Source: Actinoplanes liguriensis
Lineage (GTDB): Bacteria > Actinomycetota > Actinomycetes > Mycobacteriales > Micromonosporaceae
NCBI GenBank assembly: GCA_000715855.1
Contig: KL571234.1
Coordinates: 44,258 to 52,973 of the forward strand
DNA: 8,716 bases
Direction: 5' to 3'
Numbering within the stretch: the first letter of the stretch is position 1; every line of letters begins with the position of its first letter. Both the position numbers and the translations under genes were made by a program. The notes below the pieces were generated by a model. It had not been told where the DNA came from. It made no database searches and was given only the letters and a program-made list of their open reading frames with translations. Shown in pieces: positions 1-7,916 of this stretch.

Positions 1-22
1 GAGCCATTGATCGAGGCTGGGG

Positions 23-2047
23 GTGGCCGTGGCGGACGACCGTTTTCTCTGGCTGGAGGAGTTGGACTCCCCCGAGGCGTCGCGGTGGGTCGCCGAGCGG
101 AACGCGGAGACGCTCGGCGAGTTCGGTGACGCGGAGTTCGCGCGGCTGAAGGACGCGATCCGGGAGACGTTCGACAGCAAGGAGCGGATTCCGTATCCGG
201 GCTGGCGCGGCGACGGCTTCTACTACGACTTCTGGCGTGACGCCGATCATCCGCGCGGCCTGTGGCGACGGACCACTCCGGAGCAGTTCCGCCGGGACGA
301 GCCGGAGTGGGACGTGCTGCTCGACGTCGACGCGCTGAACGCGGCCGAGGGTGAGAACTGGACGTGGGGCAGCGTGACGGTCCTGCGGCCCAGCTATGAC
401 CGCTGCCTGGTCAGCCTGTCCCGGGGCGGCGCCGACGCGGTGGTGGTCCGCGAGTTCGACCTGGTCGAGCGCGCCTTCGTCAAGGACGGGTTCGCGCTGC
501 CGGAGGCGAAGACCGACATCGGCTGGATCGACGCGGATCACGTCTATGTGGGGACCGATTTCGGGCCCGGCTCGCTGACCTCGTCGGGCTATCCGCGGGT
601 CGTCAAGCGGTGGCGGCGCGGCACTCCGCTGTCCGAGGCCGAGCCGGTCTTCGAGGGTGAGCCGGACGATGTGCTGGTCGGCGCCGGTCACGATTCGTCG
701 CCCGGTTTCGAGCGCGACTCGGTGCTGCGCCTGGTCGACTTCTACCGGCGGGAGGTCTATCTGCGTTCACCCGCCGGCGATCTCGTCCGCCTGGACGTGC
801 CGGAGGACGCCGACTGCGGCTGGCACCGCGAGTGGCTGTTGATCCGGCTGCGGTCGGCGTGGACGGCCGGCGGGGTGAGTCATCCGCCCGGCACCCTGCT
901 GGTGACCGATTTCGACGATTATCTTTCCGGGGTACGTCGTCTGACCGCCCTCTTCGAGCCCGACGACCACACGTCGCTCCGCTCCTACGTGTGGACCCGC
1001 AACCACCTGCTCCTGGTCACCATGACGGACGTCCGCACCCGGGCGTACGTGCTGACCCCGGGGCCGGACGGCTGGCGCCGGGAACGGCTCGGCGACGCGA
1101 CCGGGATGGACGACCTCGCGATCGTCGAGACCGATCCGGACCGCGACGACTCGTACCTGATCTCCTCGGAGGGCTTTCTCCAGCCGGACACTCTCAGCCT
1201 GGGTGGTGTCGGTCGCCCGGCCGAGGTCCTCAAGCGCGAGCCCGCGTTCTTCGACACGGCCGGCATGTCGGTGCGGCAGTTCTTCGCCGTCTCCGCCGAC
1301 GGGACGCGCGTGCCCTATTTCGTGGTCGGCGGCGAGGATGGTCAGCCGACGATCCTCAACGGGTACGGCGGTTTCGAGATCTCCATGCTGCCCGGCTACA
1401 GCGGCGCGCGGGGGCGTGGCTGGCTGGCCCGCGGCGGCACCTACGTGGTGGCGAACATTCGCGGTGGCGGTGAATACGGTCCCGATTGGCACAGGGCGGC
1501 GCTCCGGGAGAACCGGCTTCGGGCGTACGAGGATTTCGCCGCGGTCGCCGCCGATCTCGCGACCCGGGGGATCACCACGCCGGAGCGGCTCGGCATCACC
1601 GGTGGCAGCAACGGCGGGCTGCTCATGGGAGTCATGCTGACGCGCTATCCGGAACTGTTCGGGGCGGTGGTGGCCTCGGTTCCGTTGCTCGACATGCGGC
1701 GATACACGAAACTGCTGGCCGGTAAGTCGTGGGCCGCCGAATACGGTGACCCGGACGACGAGCGGGACTGGGCCTTCCTGCGGGAGTACTCGCCGTACCA
1801 GAATGTCCGGCCGGACCGTCCGTACCCCCCAATTCTTTTTCTGACCTCGACCCGGGACGACCGTGTGCATCCCGGTCATGCCCGCAAGATGGCGGCGCTG
1901 CTGCGCGAGTTCGGTCACGAGGTGGCGTATTACGAGAATGTGGAGGGTGGGCACGGCGGCGCGGCGGACAACGAGCAGGCTGCCCTCATCGAGGCCCTGA
2001 GCCTGGAATTCCTCTGGCGCAAGCTCAGGGGCCCGATAAAGGACTAG
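23..2047 (+). CDS. S9A prolyl oligopeptidase family serine peptidase
   Basis: The 674-residue product looks like a complete, soluble prolyl-oligopeptidase-type enzyme, which would cleave short peptides in the cytoplasm; no signal peptide or membrane segment is visible. Residues about 70-410 fit the beta-propeller that gates access, and about 415-674 form the alpha/beta-hydrolase domain. The catalytic serine is Ser529 in GGSNGG, the acid is Asp612 or Asp613 in RDDRVHP, and the histidine is His644 in EGGHGG. The family signatures NGYGGFEIS (446-454) and NIRGGGEYG (478-486) are present. Length is close to the usual 680-720. The GTG start at 23 is preceded by GAGG at 13-16 with 6 bases between; GTG at 29 is a possible alternative. 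The gene converges on pntB and overlaps its stop by 4 bp. The family is certain. The substrate, and whether this is a true prolyl endopeptidase rather than an oligopeptidase B-like or other S9A enzyme, is not. Confidence 0.93.
   Translation: MAVADDRFLWLEELDSPEASRWVAERNAETLGEFGDAEFARLKDAIRETFDSKERIPYPGWRGDGFYYDFWRDADHPRGLWRRTTPEQFRRDEPEWDVLLDVDALNAAEGENWTWGSVTVLRPSYDRCLVSLSRGGADAVVVREFDLVERAFVKDGFALPEAKTDIGWIDADHVYVGTDFGPGSLTSSGYPRVVKRWRRGTPLSEAEPVFEGEPDDVLVGAGHDSSPGFERDSVLRLVDFYRREVYLRSPAGDLVRLDVPEDADCGWHREWLLIRLRSAWTAGGVSHPPGTLLVTDFDDYLSGVRRLTALFEPDDHTSLRSYVWTRNHLLLVTMTDVRTRAYVLTPGPDGWRRERLGDATGMDDLAIVETDPDRDDSYLISSEGFLQPDTLSLGGVGRPAEVLKREPAFFDTAGMSVRQFFAVSADGTRVPYFVVGGEDGQPTILNGYGGFEISMLPGYSGARGRGWLARGGTYVVANIRGGGEYGPDWHRAALRENRLRAYEDFAAVAADLATRGITTPERLGITGGSNGGLLMGVMLTRYPELFGAVVASVPLLDMRRYTKLLAGKSWAAEYGDPDDERDWAFLREYSPYQNVRPDRPYPPILFLTSTRDDRVHPGHARKMAALLREFGHEVAYYENVEGGHGGAADNEQAALIEALSLEFLWRKLRGPIKD
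1995..2030 (-). terminator. possible terminator hairpin of pntB, inside the S9 peptidase 3' end
   Basis: CCCTGAGC (1995-2002) and GCTCAGGG (2023-2030) are perfect 8-base inverted repeats with a 20-base spacer that itself contains the palindrome GGAATTCC. On the minus strand this starts 14 bases after the pntB stop. No T tract follows, so it would be a stem-only stop signal or a chance feature of the peptidase coding sequence. Confidence 0.3.
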
Positions 2048-3462
2048 AACGAGCGCAGGATGTCGTTCACGCGCTCTTTCGCGTCGCCGAAGAGCATCGC
2101 GCTGTTCTCCCGGAAGAACAGCGGATTCTGCACGCCCGCGTAACCGGACGCCATCGAGCGCTTGAAGATGATCACCTCGGCCGCCTCCCACACCTTCAGC
2201 ACCGGCATCCCGGCGATCGGGCTGGACGGGTCCTCGGTGGCGGACGGGTTCACGGTGTCGTTGGCGCCGATCACCAGGACCACCGACGTACGCGCGAAGT
2301 CGTCGTTGATCTCGTCCATCTCGAGCACCACGTCGTAGGGCACTTTCGCCTCGGCGAGCAGCACGTTCATGTGCCCGGGCAGCCGGCCGGCGACCGGGTG
2401 GATGCCGAACTTGACGTCGACGCCCTTCTCACGCAGCTTGCGGGTCAGCTCGGCGACGCCGTACTGCGCCTGGGCGACCGCCATCCCGTACCCCGGTGTG
2501 ATGATCACCGACTGGGCCGAGGTGAGCAGTTTGGCGACGGCGTCCGCCTGGATCTCGCGGTGCTCGCCGTAGTCGGTGTCGTCGGACGGCCCGGCCTCGA
2601 TCCCGAACCCACCGGCGATCACCGAGATGAACGAGCGGTTCATCGCCTTGCACATGATGTACGACAGATAGGCGCCGGACGATCCGACCAGCGCCCCGGT
2701 CACGATCAGCAGGTCGTTCGAGAGCAGGAAGCCGGAGGCCGCGGCCGCCCAGCCGGAGTAGCTGTTCAGCATCGACACCACGACCGGCATGTCCCCGCCG
2801 CCGATCGAGGCGACCAGGTGCCAGCCGAGCGCCAGCGCGACCGCGGTCACCAGGATCAGCAGCCAGAGCTGCGGGTCGATCACGAACCAGACGGTGAGCA
2901 GCACGAACGCGGCGAGCGCGCCCAGGTTGAGAAGGTTCTTGCCGGGCAGCGTCAGCGGGCGCGAGTTGATCCGCGCGGACAGCTTGAGGAAGGCCACGAT
3001 GGACCCGGTGAACGTGACCGCGCCGATGAACACCCCGATGAACACCTCGGCGCTGTGGATGCCGAGCAGGTCCTGACCGGCGAGCGCGGCCGCCTCCGCC
3101 CCGTCGGAGTCGGCCTCGACGTGCAGGTATCCGTTCCACCCGACGAGGACCGCGGCGAGGCCGACGAAGCTGTGCAGCAGCGCGATCAGCTCCGGCATGC
3201 CGGTCATCTCGACCTTGCCGGCGCGGTACAGGCCGATCGTGGCGCCGATTCCGGTGGCGACCAGGAGCAGGGCCAGTCCCGTACCGCTCAGATCGTCGTC
3301 GATGGCCAGAGCGACCGTCGCGATCAGTGCCAGCGCCATGCCGGCGATCCCGAAGGTGTTGCCGAGCTTGGCGCTCTCGTGCCGGGACAGTCCGGCCAGC
3401 GCCAGGATGAAGAGCAGGGCGGCGACGAGATACGCCGCCTGGGAGGCGGTTTCGATGGTCAT
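2044..3462 (-). CDS. pntB: proton-translocating NAD(P) transhydrogenase, beta subunit
   Basis: The 472-residue product is the beta subunit of the Re/Si-specific transhydrogenase, which couples inward proton flow to hydride transfer from NADH to NADP+. The first ~270 residues hold about nine membrane helices (domain II). They include the conserved [14 protein letters not shown] segment, whose His97 corresponds to E. coli beta-His91 of the proton path, and [13 protein letters not shown] at 233-245. Residues about 290-472 are the NADP(H)-binding domain III, with GYGMAVAQ (324-331), [19 protein letters not shown] (354-372), GANDTVNP (399-406) and [14 protein letters not shown] (434-447). The reading frame stays open far upstream, but the ATG at 3462 is supported by AGGAG at 3472-3476 with 9 bases between and by the family's length (E. 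coli 462). It starts 5 bases after the pntA stop, so the two are surely co-transcribed and probably translationally coupled. Confidence 0.97.
   Translation of the reverse strand: MTIETASQAAYLVAALLFILALAGLSRHESAKLGNTFGIAGMALALIATVALAIDDDLSGTGLALLLVATGIGATIGLYRAGKVEMTGMPELIALLHSFVGLAAVLVGWNGYLHVEADSDGAEAAALAGQDLLGIHSAEVFIGVFIGAVTFTGSIVAFLKLSARINSRPLTLPGKNLLNLGALAAFVLLTVWFVIDPQLWLLILVTAVALALGWHLVASIGGGDMPVVVSMLNSYSGWAAAASGFLLSNDLLIVTGALVGSSGAYLSYIMCKAMNRSFISVIAGGFGIEAGPSDDTDYGEHREIQADAVAKLLTSAQSVIITPGYGMAVAQAQYGVAELTRKLREKGVDVKFGIHPVAGRLPGHMNVLLAEAKVPYDVVLEMDEINDDFARTSVVLVIGANDTVNPSATEDPSSPIAGMPVLKVWEAAEVIIFKRSMASGYAGVQNPLFFRENSAMLFGDAKERVNDILRSF
2051..2079 (+). terminator. possible terminator hairpin of the S9 peptidase gene, inside the pntB 3' end
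   Basis: Just after the peptidase stop, GAGCGC (2051-2056) and GCGCTC (2071-2076) form a perfect 6-bp stem with a 14-base loop, followed by TTT. It lies inside the last codons of pntB, so coding constraint could also explain it. The loop is long and the T run short, so this is a weak call. Confidence 0.3.
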
Positions 3463-3467
3463 CGGCG

Positions 3468-4988
3468 TCAGCTCCTGGTGAACATGGCGAGCATGCGGCG
3501 GGTCACCGCGAAGCCACCGAAGACGTTGATGCTGGCCAGCAGGATCGCGGCGAACGACAGCGCGGTGACGGCCGCGCCGCCGTGGCCGAGCTGCAGGAGG
3601 GCGCCGACCACGATGATCCCGGAGATCGCGTTGGTCACCGACATGAGCGGCGTGTGCAGAGCGTGATGCACGTGCCCGATCACGTAGTAACCGATCACGA
3701 TCGCCAGCGCGAACACGGTCAGGTGCCCGCGCAGCGCCACGGGGGCGAGCGCCGTGAGCAGGAACAGCAGCGCGGCGCTGACGCCAACGACAGGCAGAGT
3801 CCGATTCTTCGGCTTTTCTGACGCTTTCGCGGGTGCGATTTCCTTGGGTGCTTGCTCTTTCGGCGCTGCCGATACTGACACCGGCGGCGGAGGCCAGGTC
3901 AAAGTCCCATCGCGTACGACCGTGATCGATCGCTGCACGACATCCTCGAAGTCCAGGACGAGCCGGCCGTCGCGCTCCGGGGTCATCAGCTTCATCAGGT
4001 TCACCAGGTTGGTGCCGTACAGCTGGGACGCCTGCGCCGGCAGTCGCCCGGCCAGATCGGTGTACCCGATGATGGTCACACCGTTCGCGGTCGTCACCAC
4101 CTCGCCGGCCACCGTGCCCTCGACGTTCCCGCCGTTCGCGGCCGCCATGTCGACGATGACACTGCCGGACTTCATGCTCGCGACCATGCGCTCGGTGATC
4201 AGCCGTGGCGCCGGCCGCCCCGGGATCAGCGCGGTCGTGATGATGATGTCCACATCGGTGCACTGCTCGGCGTAGAGCCGCGCGGCCCGCTCGTTGTAGT
4301 CGTCGGACATCTCCTTGGCGTACCCGGTCGAGGAGACCTCGACGTCCGCCGCCTGCACCGCCAGGTACTCCCCGCCGAGCGACCTGACCTGGTCGGCGAC
4401 CTCCGGACGGGGATCGGTGGCCCGGACGATCGCGCCCAGGCTGCCGGCCGCGCCGATCGCCGCGAGACCCGCCACGCCGACGCCCGCCACCAGCACCTTT
4501 GCCGGGGGCACCTTGCCGGCCGCGGTCACCTGACCGGTGAAGAACCGCCCGAACGCGTGGGCCGCCTCGACCACCGCGCGGTAACCGGCGATGTTCGCCA
4601 TCGACGAGAGCACGTCCAGGGACTGCGCCCGTGAGATCCGCGGCACCGCGTCCATCGACAGCACGGTGATCGGCCGCCGCGCGAACTCCTGGACGAGCTC
4701 CTCGTTCAGCCGCGGACTGAAGACGCCGACCAGCGTCGCCCCGGCCTTGAGCCGGTCCAGCCGCGCCGGCTCGGGCGGGTTGATCGTGAAGACGACGTCG
4801 GCCTCGTACGGGTCGCCGATCGTGGCGCCGGCTTCCGCGTACGCCTCGTCCGCGAAGGACGCCTGGCGTCCCGCACCCGGCTCGACCACCACCTCATATC
4901 CCAGCTTGAGCAACTGCCCGACGGTCGCGGGCGTCGCCGCGACCCGCCTCTCCCCCGGGCTGGACTCCCCAAGAACACCAATGATCAT
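3468..4988 (-). CDS. pntA: proton-translocating NAD(P) transhydrogenase, fused alpha subunit
   Basis: The 506-residue product matches the E. coli-type single-chain alpha subunit (510 residues). Residues 1 to about 365 are the NAD(H)-binding domain I, with [10 protein letters not shown] (14-23), the R-Q-D loop (Arg120, Gln122, Asp125), the Rossmann glycine motif GVGVAG (169-174) and the mobile loop around [12 protein letters not shown] (308-319). Residues about 366-396 are a Pro/Ala/Lys/Glu-rich linker. From about 398 there are four membrane helices including [19 protein letters not shown] (433-451) and [15 protein letters not shown] (486-500). Many actinobacteria split this subunit into two proteins; here it is one. 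I placed the start at the ATG at 4988 because MIIGVLGE aligns with the family N-terminus and GGGAG lies at 4996-5000. The frame runs open to a TTG at 5084, but those 32 extra residues are not family sequence. Confidence 0.97.
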   Translation of the reverse strand: MIIGVLGESSPGERRVAATPATVGQLLKLGYEVVVEPGAGRQASFADEAYAEAGATIGDPYEADVVFTINPPEPARLDRLKAGATLVGVFSPRLNEELVQEFARRPITVLSMDAVPRISRAQSLDVLSSMANIAGYRAVVEAAHAFGRFFTGQVTAAGKVPPAKVLVAGVGVAGLAAIGAAGSLGAIVRATDPRPEVADQVRSLGGEYLAVQAADVEVSSTGYAKEMSDDYNERAARLYAEQCTDVDIIITTALIPGRPAPRLITERMVASMKSGSVIVDMAAANGGNVEGTVAGEVVTTANGVTIIGYTDLAGRLPAQASQLYGTNLVNLMKLMTPERDGRLVLDFEDVVQRSITVVRDGTLTWPPPPVSVSAAPKEQAPKEIAPAKASEKPKNRTLPVVGVSAALLFLLTALAPVALRGHLTVFALAIVIGYYVIGHVHHALHTPLMSVTNAISGIIVVGALLQLGHGGAAVTALSFAAILLASINVFGGFAVTRRMLAMFTRS

Positions 4989-5038
4989 CAATCGACTCCC
5001 ATGTAGTTCTAGCGACGCTGCCGGACCTACGGCGGAAA

Positions 5039-5060
5039 CGTGAATGTGGGTGTCTTCACG
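5039..5060. promoter_or_regulatory. inverted repeat CGTGAA-N10-TTCACG in the pntAB leader
   Basis: Six-base arms CGTGAA (5039-5044) and TTCACG (5055-5060) are separated by 10 bases. The arms share TGAA/TTCA with the 12-bp palindrome at 5072-5083. The spacing does not fit the redox regulator Rex (TTGTGA-N6-TCACAA). It could be an operator or a leader hairpin. Confidence 0.3.
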
Positions 5061-5071
5061 GATGCCGACCA

Positions 5072-5083
5072 TGAACGCGTTCA
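5072..5083. promoter_or_regulatory. 12-bp perfect palindrome in the pntAB leader, possible operator
   Basis: TGAACGCGTTCA is a perfect 12-base palindrome about 85 bases upstream of the pntA start. With no loop it cannot form a good RNA hairpin, so a dimeric protein site is the likelier use. No regulator is identified. Confidence 0.3.
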
Positions 5084-5108
5084 AGGCATGAGCTTGTTAC
5101 TCGCCGGT

Positions 5109-5138
5109 AGCTTAACGCCCTCCCATGACCGCTGTCAC
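5109..5138 (-). promoter_or_regulatory. pntA: candidate pntAB promoter
   Basis: On the minus strand GTGACA (5138-5133) resembles a -35 box (5 of 6 to TTGACA), and TAAGCT (5114-5109) fits the loose actinobacterial TANNNT -10 box, with an 18-base spacer. Transcription would start near 5102 and leave a leader of about 113 bases before the pntA ATG. This is pattern matching only. Confidence 0.35.
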
Positions 5139-5190
5139 ACTACAACTCATCACATCACTCTCAGTAACCTCAACCTAAGCATGCACCCCA

Positions 5191-5210
5191 GGCCCTCATC
5201 TCATAGGGCC
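5191..5210 (-). terminator. short hairpin after the zinc-ribbon gene, possible terminator
   Basis: GGCCCT (5191-5196) and AGGGCC (5205-5210) form a perfect 6-bp stem with an 8-base loop. It begins 25 bases after the stop codon of the zinc-ribbon gene and lies upstream of the pntAB promoter region. No T run follows, so termination strength is unclear. Confidence 0.4.
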
Positions 5211-5235
5211 GCATCGATCCCGCTTGGGTACGAAC

Positions 5236-6504
5236 TCACTGAGGTACGAACAGAACCTGGCCTCCGGTAGCCGACACCGTTCCGGCGATATCGAAGGTCA
5301 CGTCATCGCTGTACGGAGACGTCTGGCTCGACCAGCTCGACACCTCGGTCCCGGTGACGCTCGCCTTGCCCGACTCCTCGGTGCGGACGCGCAGACCCCC
5401 CTCATCCTCCAGCAGGGTGTACCGCGGGTACTCGTCGATTTTCCAGCGCACGTTCCGTACCTCCTGCCAGTTGTAGGAGGAGAACGGGCACCCGGGCGGG
5501 CTCGTGGTGGTCGACTTGGCACATCCGTCCAGATAAGCGCGAATCCTCTCGTCGACGACGGAGCGCGCGCTCTCCTTCAGGGTCGGCTGGAGCACCGCCA
5601 CGACCTCGGGTGTGGACTGATCACCGACCCGTGTGACGACTTCATCTGCCGACCACAGCGGATGCTCGGCGAGGCCGACCCGGTACGTCCCGGGATAGGC
5701 ACTCAGCCTGATCCCGTCCTGCTCGGGATCAGGCGTCAGAGTGGCACCCGCCACGACGACCGCGTCGACGCCCGGCGCGGACACGGCGAGGGTCTCGACC
5801 CCGTTCATGATCCGCCAGCGGTGGAAGATCCCTACCGAGGTGGCCTCATCCTGTCGCAGGTAGAGGACCTCCTCCGCACGTTCCCCGCCCAGCCTGTACT
5901 CGACACGTACCGCGGCCATCTCCACCGGGGTGTCGTCATAGGGATCCTCGGAGGGGGCCGCACCGCCTTCCGTCATCGTCGACTCCAGCACCTTGACGTC
6001 GACGGGCGGCTCGTACCCGGACGAAGCGAGCACCTCGGAGGTCAGCAGGCTGACCTCGCCCGCGTCACCCGGCACGAGCGTGTTCATGACCTCGGCGGCG
6101 TCCCGGTCAGCGAGCGCCGAGAAGTACGCCTCGACGGTGTTCACCGGGTCGAAAAAGACACTCTGCACGGCTTTGACAACGGACACGCCCAGGATCAGGA
6201 CTCCGAGGATGGCGGCCGCAACGATCAGCGGCCGAGGAGTCCGCGACGTGGCACTGACGAAGATCTCGTTCGCTCCGGCAGCCGCGAGGTCACCCGGTGA
6301 CTCCGGCGGGGCGGCCGGCGTTCCCAGACGATGCCCGCAGTGCGAGCAGAAGCGGGCCGCCACGGTGTTGGGGTGCGCGCACTCCGTACAGGCCTGAACC
6401 GGGGCGTCGACCGGATGTCCGCAACGCAGACATCCGTCGAGGCCCGGCAGCAGGGCGGTCCGGCAGTGCGGGCATGCGGCTGTCACGACCATCCGATCCG
6501 CCAT
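5236..6504 (-). CDS. double zinc-ribbon, single-pass membrane protein with extracytoplasmic domains
   Basis: The 422-residue product has two treble-clef/zinc-ribbon units at its N-terminus: Cys11, Cys14, Cys25, Cys28 and Cys39, Cys42, Cys53, Cys56. A linker (60-90) and one membrane helix (about 91-111) follow, and then about 310 residues that should lie outside the membrane. Residues about 120-230 begin VNTVEAYFSALADRDAAEV, the pattern of NTF2-like (DUF4878-type) folds. The last part (about 305-422) has a Cys328/Cys339 pair in LDGCAKSTTTSPPGCPF, which could form a disulfide and recalls other actinobacterial membrane proteins. No enzyme motif is seen; a sensor or scaffold role is inference. 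The ATG at 6504 is 4 bases after the stop of the M48 gene, which suggests coupling. Its ribosome site is weak (GAG only), and the ATG at 6492 (Met5) is an alternative start. Confidence 0.85.
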   Translation of the reverse strand: MADRMVVTAACPHCRTALLPGLDGCLRCGHPVDAPVQACTECAHPNTVAARFCSHCGHRLGTPAAPPESPGDLAAAGANEIFVSATSRTPRPLIVAAAILGVLILGVSVVKAVQSVFFDPVNTVEAYFSALADRDAAEVMNTLVPGDAGEVSLLTSEVLASSGYEPPVDVKVLESTMTEGGAAPSEDPYDDTPVEMAAVRVEYRLGGERAEEVLYLRQDEATSVGIFHRWRIMNGVETLAVSAPGVDAVVVAGATLTPDPEQDGIRLSAYPGTYRVGLAEHPLWSADEVVTRVGDQSTPEVVAVLQPTLKESARSVVDERIRAYLDGCAKSTTTSPPGCPFSSYNWQEVRNVRWKIDEYPRYTLLEDEGGLRVRTEESGKASVTGTEVSSWSSQTSPYSDDVTFDIAGTVSATGGQVLFVPQ

Positions 6505-6508
6505 CCGC

Positions 6509-7765
6509 TCAGACGCCGGGTTCGGTGACGATGACGGGGAACGGGAAGGCCGGAGCGTCCTCGTCCGGCAGCGGATAGTCCTTACCCGGTTCCTCGATGG
6601 CCTCCAACCGCAGCTCGTTGGCCGGGTGGGTGGCGCAGATGGCAGCGTTCCAGCCGTTGCGGCCGCCCTCGAAGGAACGGAGCCGGTTCAGAACCTTCCG
6701 CATGCCGGCCCGGTATCCGGCCAGTACGGCGCCCTCGTCGGCGCGAAACTCCGCCCGCCGCGAATCCGAGGCCTGCATCGGCGCCACGAAATACTGCACG
6801 GTGATGAAGACCGGCCAGAGCGCCAGCCAGATCAGAAACCGCAGGAAACCGTTCCGGGTCCGGTCACGGAGCCATCCGCCGCCCGCCTGCACGACATAGA
6901 GCGGAAGAGCCACACCGCGGACAAAAGCGGTCGAGACCGCGTCGCCGTTTCGCCAATGGACGAGCTCGTGGGCGATGGTCGCGGCAATCGCGTCGGGGGT
7001 GTGGATGAAGCTGTCAATCATGCCCTTGTGAATGACGATGTGCCGGGTGTGGGCATAGGCGGCCGCCTCCGCACTGTCGTGGGTCAGCACCTCCGGGTGG
7101 TTCCGGAGTCCCAGCCGATCCGCGGCACTGCGAACCAGCGGCAGGAGCAAGTCGGCTTCCCGGCGGCTCAACCGGCGCGCCCCGGTGACGGCGAGGATGC
7201 GGTGCTCGAACAGCACCCGATAGAGCGTGTAGAGCAGGCCGACCACGAACCCGATGACGATCGCGCCCACGACGGTCATCGCCCCGTCGACGACACTCTC
7301 CTGAAACGGCCCGAGGAACACCCAGATTACTCCGAGCAGGAAACCGATCAGCGCGCCGAGCAGCACCGCGAGGACCGCGGCCTGGACACCGCTGGACTTG
7401 TCCAGCAGGTTCTCCATGGCATCGCCGAGGAACGGCACCGACCGTGCCGATTCCGGAAGGGTTCGCCCACCACGCAGCCCGCTGTAGAAGTAGGCCACGA
7501 TCCCACTGGTAACGGCGAGAACCGCGGCTGCGAACAGCGCACCGGGCACGTAGAGCCAGGCCGCGATGAACGCCGCGACGACCCCGCGCGCGTTCCGCAG
7601 AATGCCGGCCCGAAGCCACGACGTGACACTCACGAAGTCCGCGGGACGCCCGACGGTGAACCGGCTCGCCATTTCTCTGCCGGGTACGGGCCGGTCCGGG
7701 ACGACTGTCACCAGCGGTGTCGTCGCGGTGCTGATCTGACCGCCGTCCTGTGTTTCCTCCGCCAC
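6509..7765 (-). CDS. M48 family (HtpX-like) membrane zinc metallopeptidase
   Basis: The 418-residue product is an M48 peptidase. The zinc-binding helix is HELVH at 266-270, preceded by ATIA and followed by WRNGDA. Glu339 in RRAEFRADEGA (336-346) matches the third zinc ligand of the EFxAD motif, and THPANELRLEAI (379-390) is the usual C-terminal family element. Hydrophobic segments at about 61-94, 126-150, 160-182 and 308-328 make it an integral membrane protein, with the active site expected on the cytoplasmic face. HtpX-type enzymes degrade damaged membrane proteins; that role here is inferred. The N-terminal ~55 residues are polar and probably disordered. The GTG start at 7765 has GGGGGG at 7770-7775 with a 4-base spacer; ATG at 7672 (Met32) is a possible alternative. 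It precedes the zinc-ribbon gene in one unit and is divergent from the EACC1-like gene. Confidence 0.9.
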   Translation of the reverse strand: MAEETQDGGQISTATTPLVTVVPDRPVPGREMASRFTVGRPADFVSVTSWLRAGILRNARGVVAAFIAAWLYVPGALFAAAVLAVTSGIVAYFYSGLRGGRTLPESARSVPFLGDAMENLLDKSSGVQAAVLAVLLGALIGFLLGVIWVFLGPFQESVVDGAMTVVGAIVIGFVVGLLYTLYRVLFEHRILAVTGARRLSRREADLLLPLVRSAADRLGLRNHPEVLTHDSAEAAAYAHTRHIVIHKGMIDSFIHTPDAIAATIAHELVHWRNGDAVSTAFVRGVALPLYVVQAGGGWLRDRTRNGFLRFLIWLALWPVFITVQYFVAPMQASDSRRAEFRADEGAVLAGYRAGMRKVLNRLRSFEGGRNGWNAAICATHPANELRLEAIEEPGKDYPLPDEDAPAFPFPVIVTEPGV

Positions 7766-7916
7766 CGATCCCCCCGAGAATCATGTTCTTGAATAACGAC
7801 GCCAGTGAGTATGGTGCAACCGGGCCGTAGCGCGCTTTCCCATTTACGGACCACGATCCGACAGGACGACAGCCGGCCCCGATCCACCGTTTCCGCAGAC
7901 ACAAGGGGGCGACGCG
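7766..7916. promoter_or_regulatory. divergent promoter region between M48 and EACC1-like genes
   Basis: These 151 bases separate two divergent genes and must hold both promoters unless one is leaderless. On the plus strand TTGAAT (7789-7794) and TATGGT (7810-7815) could serve the EACC1-like gene, but the 15-base spacer is short. AGCGCGCT at 7829-7836 is an 8-bp palindrome, and AGAA-N5-TTCT occurs at 7777-7789. I found no convincing minus-strand promoter. The region itself is well supported; the boxes are weak. Confidence 0.45.

Noticed and set aside
767..2191. Long minus-strand open frame (474 codons) opposite the S9 peptidase gene
   Set aside because: Its translation is Arg/Gly/Pro/His-rich with no family motif and is the antisense of a well-supported gene with an intact catalytic triad. 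Long antisense frames are expected at this GC content.
3463..4263. Upstream extension of the pntB frame over pntA
   Set aside because: It is low-complexity antisense-like sequence out of frame with pntA. The ATG at 3462 has a good ribosome site and matches the family N-terminus.
5039..5060. Rex (redox) operator upstream of pntAB
   Set aside because: The half-sites GTGA/TCAC are 12 bases apart instead of about 6, so the known Rex pattern is not met.
4989..5084. N-terminal extension of PntA from a TTG start
   Set aside because: The extra 32 residues do not resemble the family, and a good GGGAG site precedes the ATG at 4988. The extension also runs through the two inverted repeats.
5040..5270. 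Small plus-strand open frame in the pntAB leader
   Set aside because: The product is His/Thr/Ser-rich with no recognisable feature, lies in lower-GC regulatory DNA and runs into the zinc-ribbon gene's 3' end.
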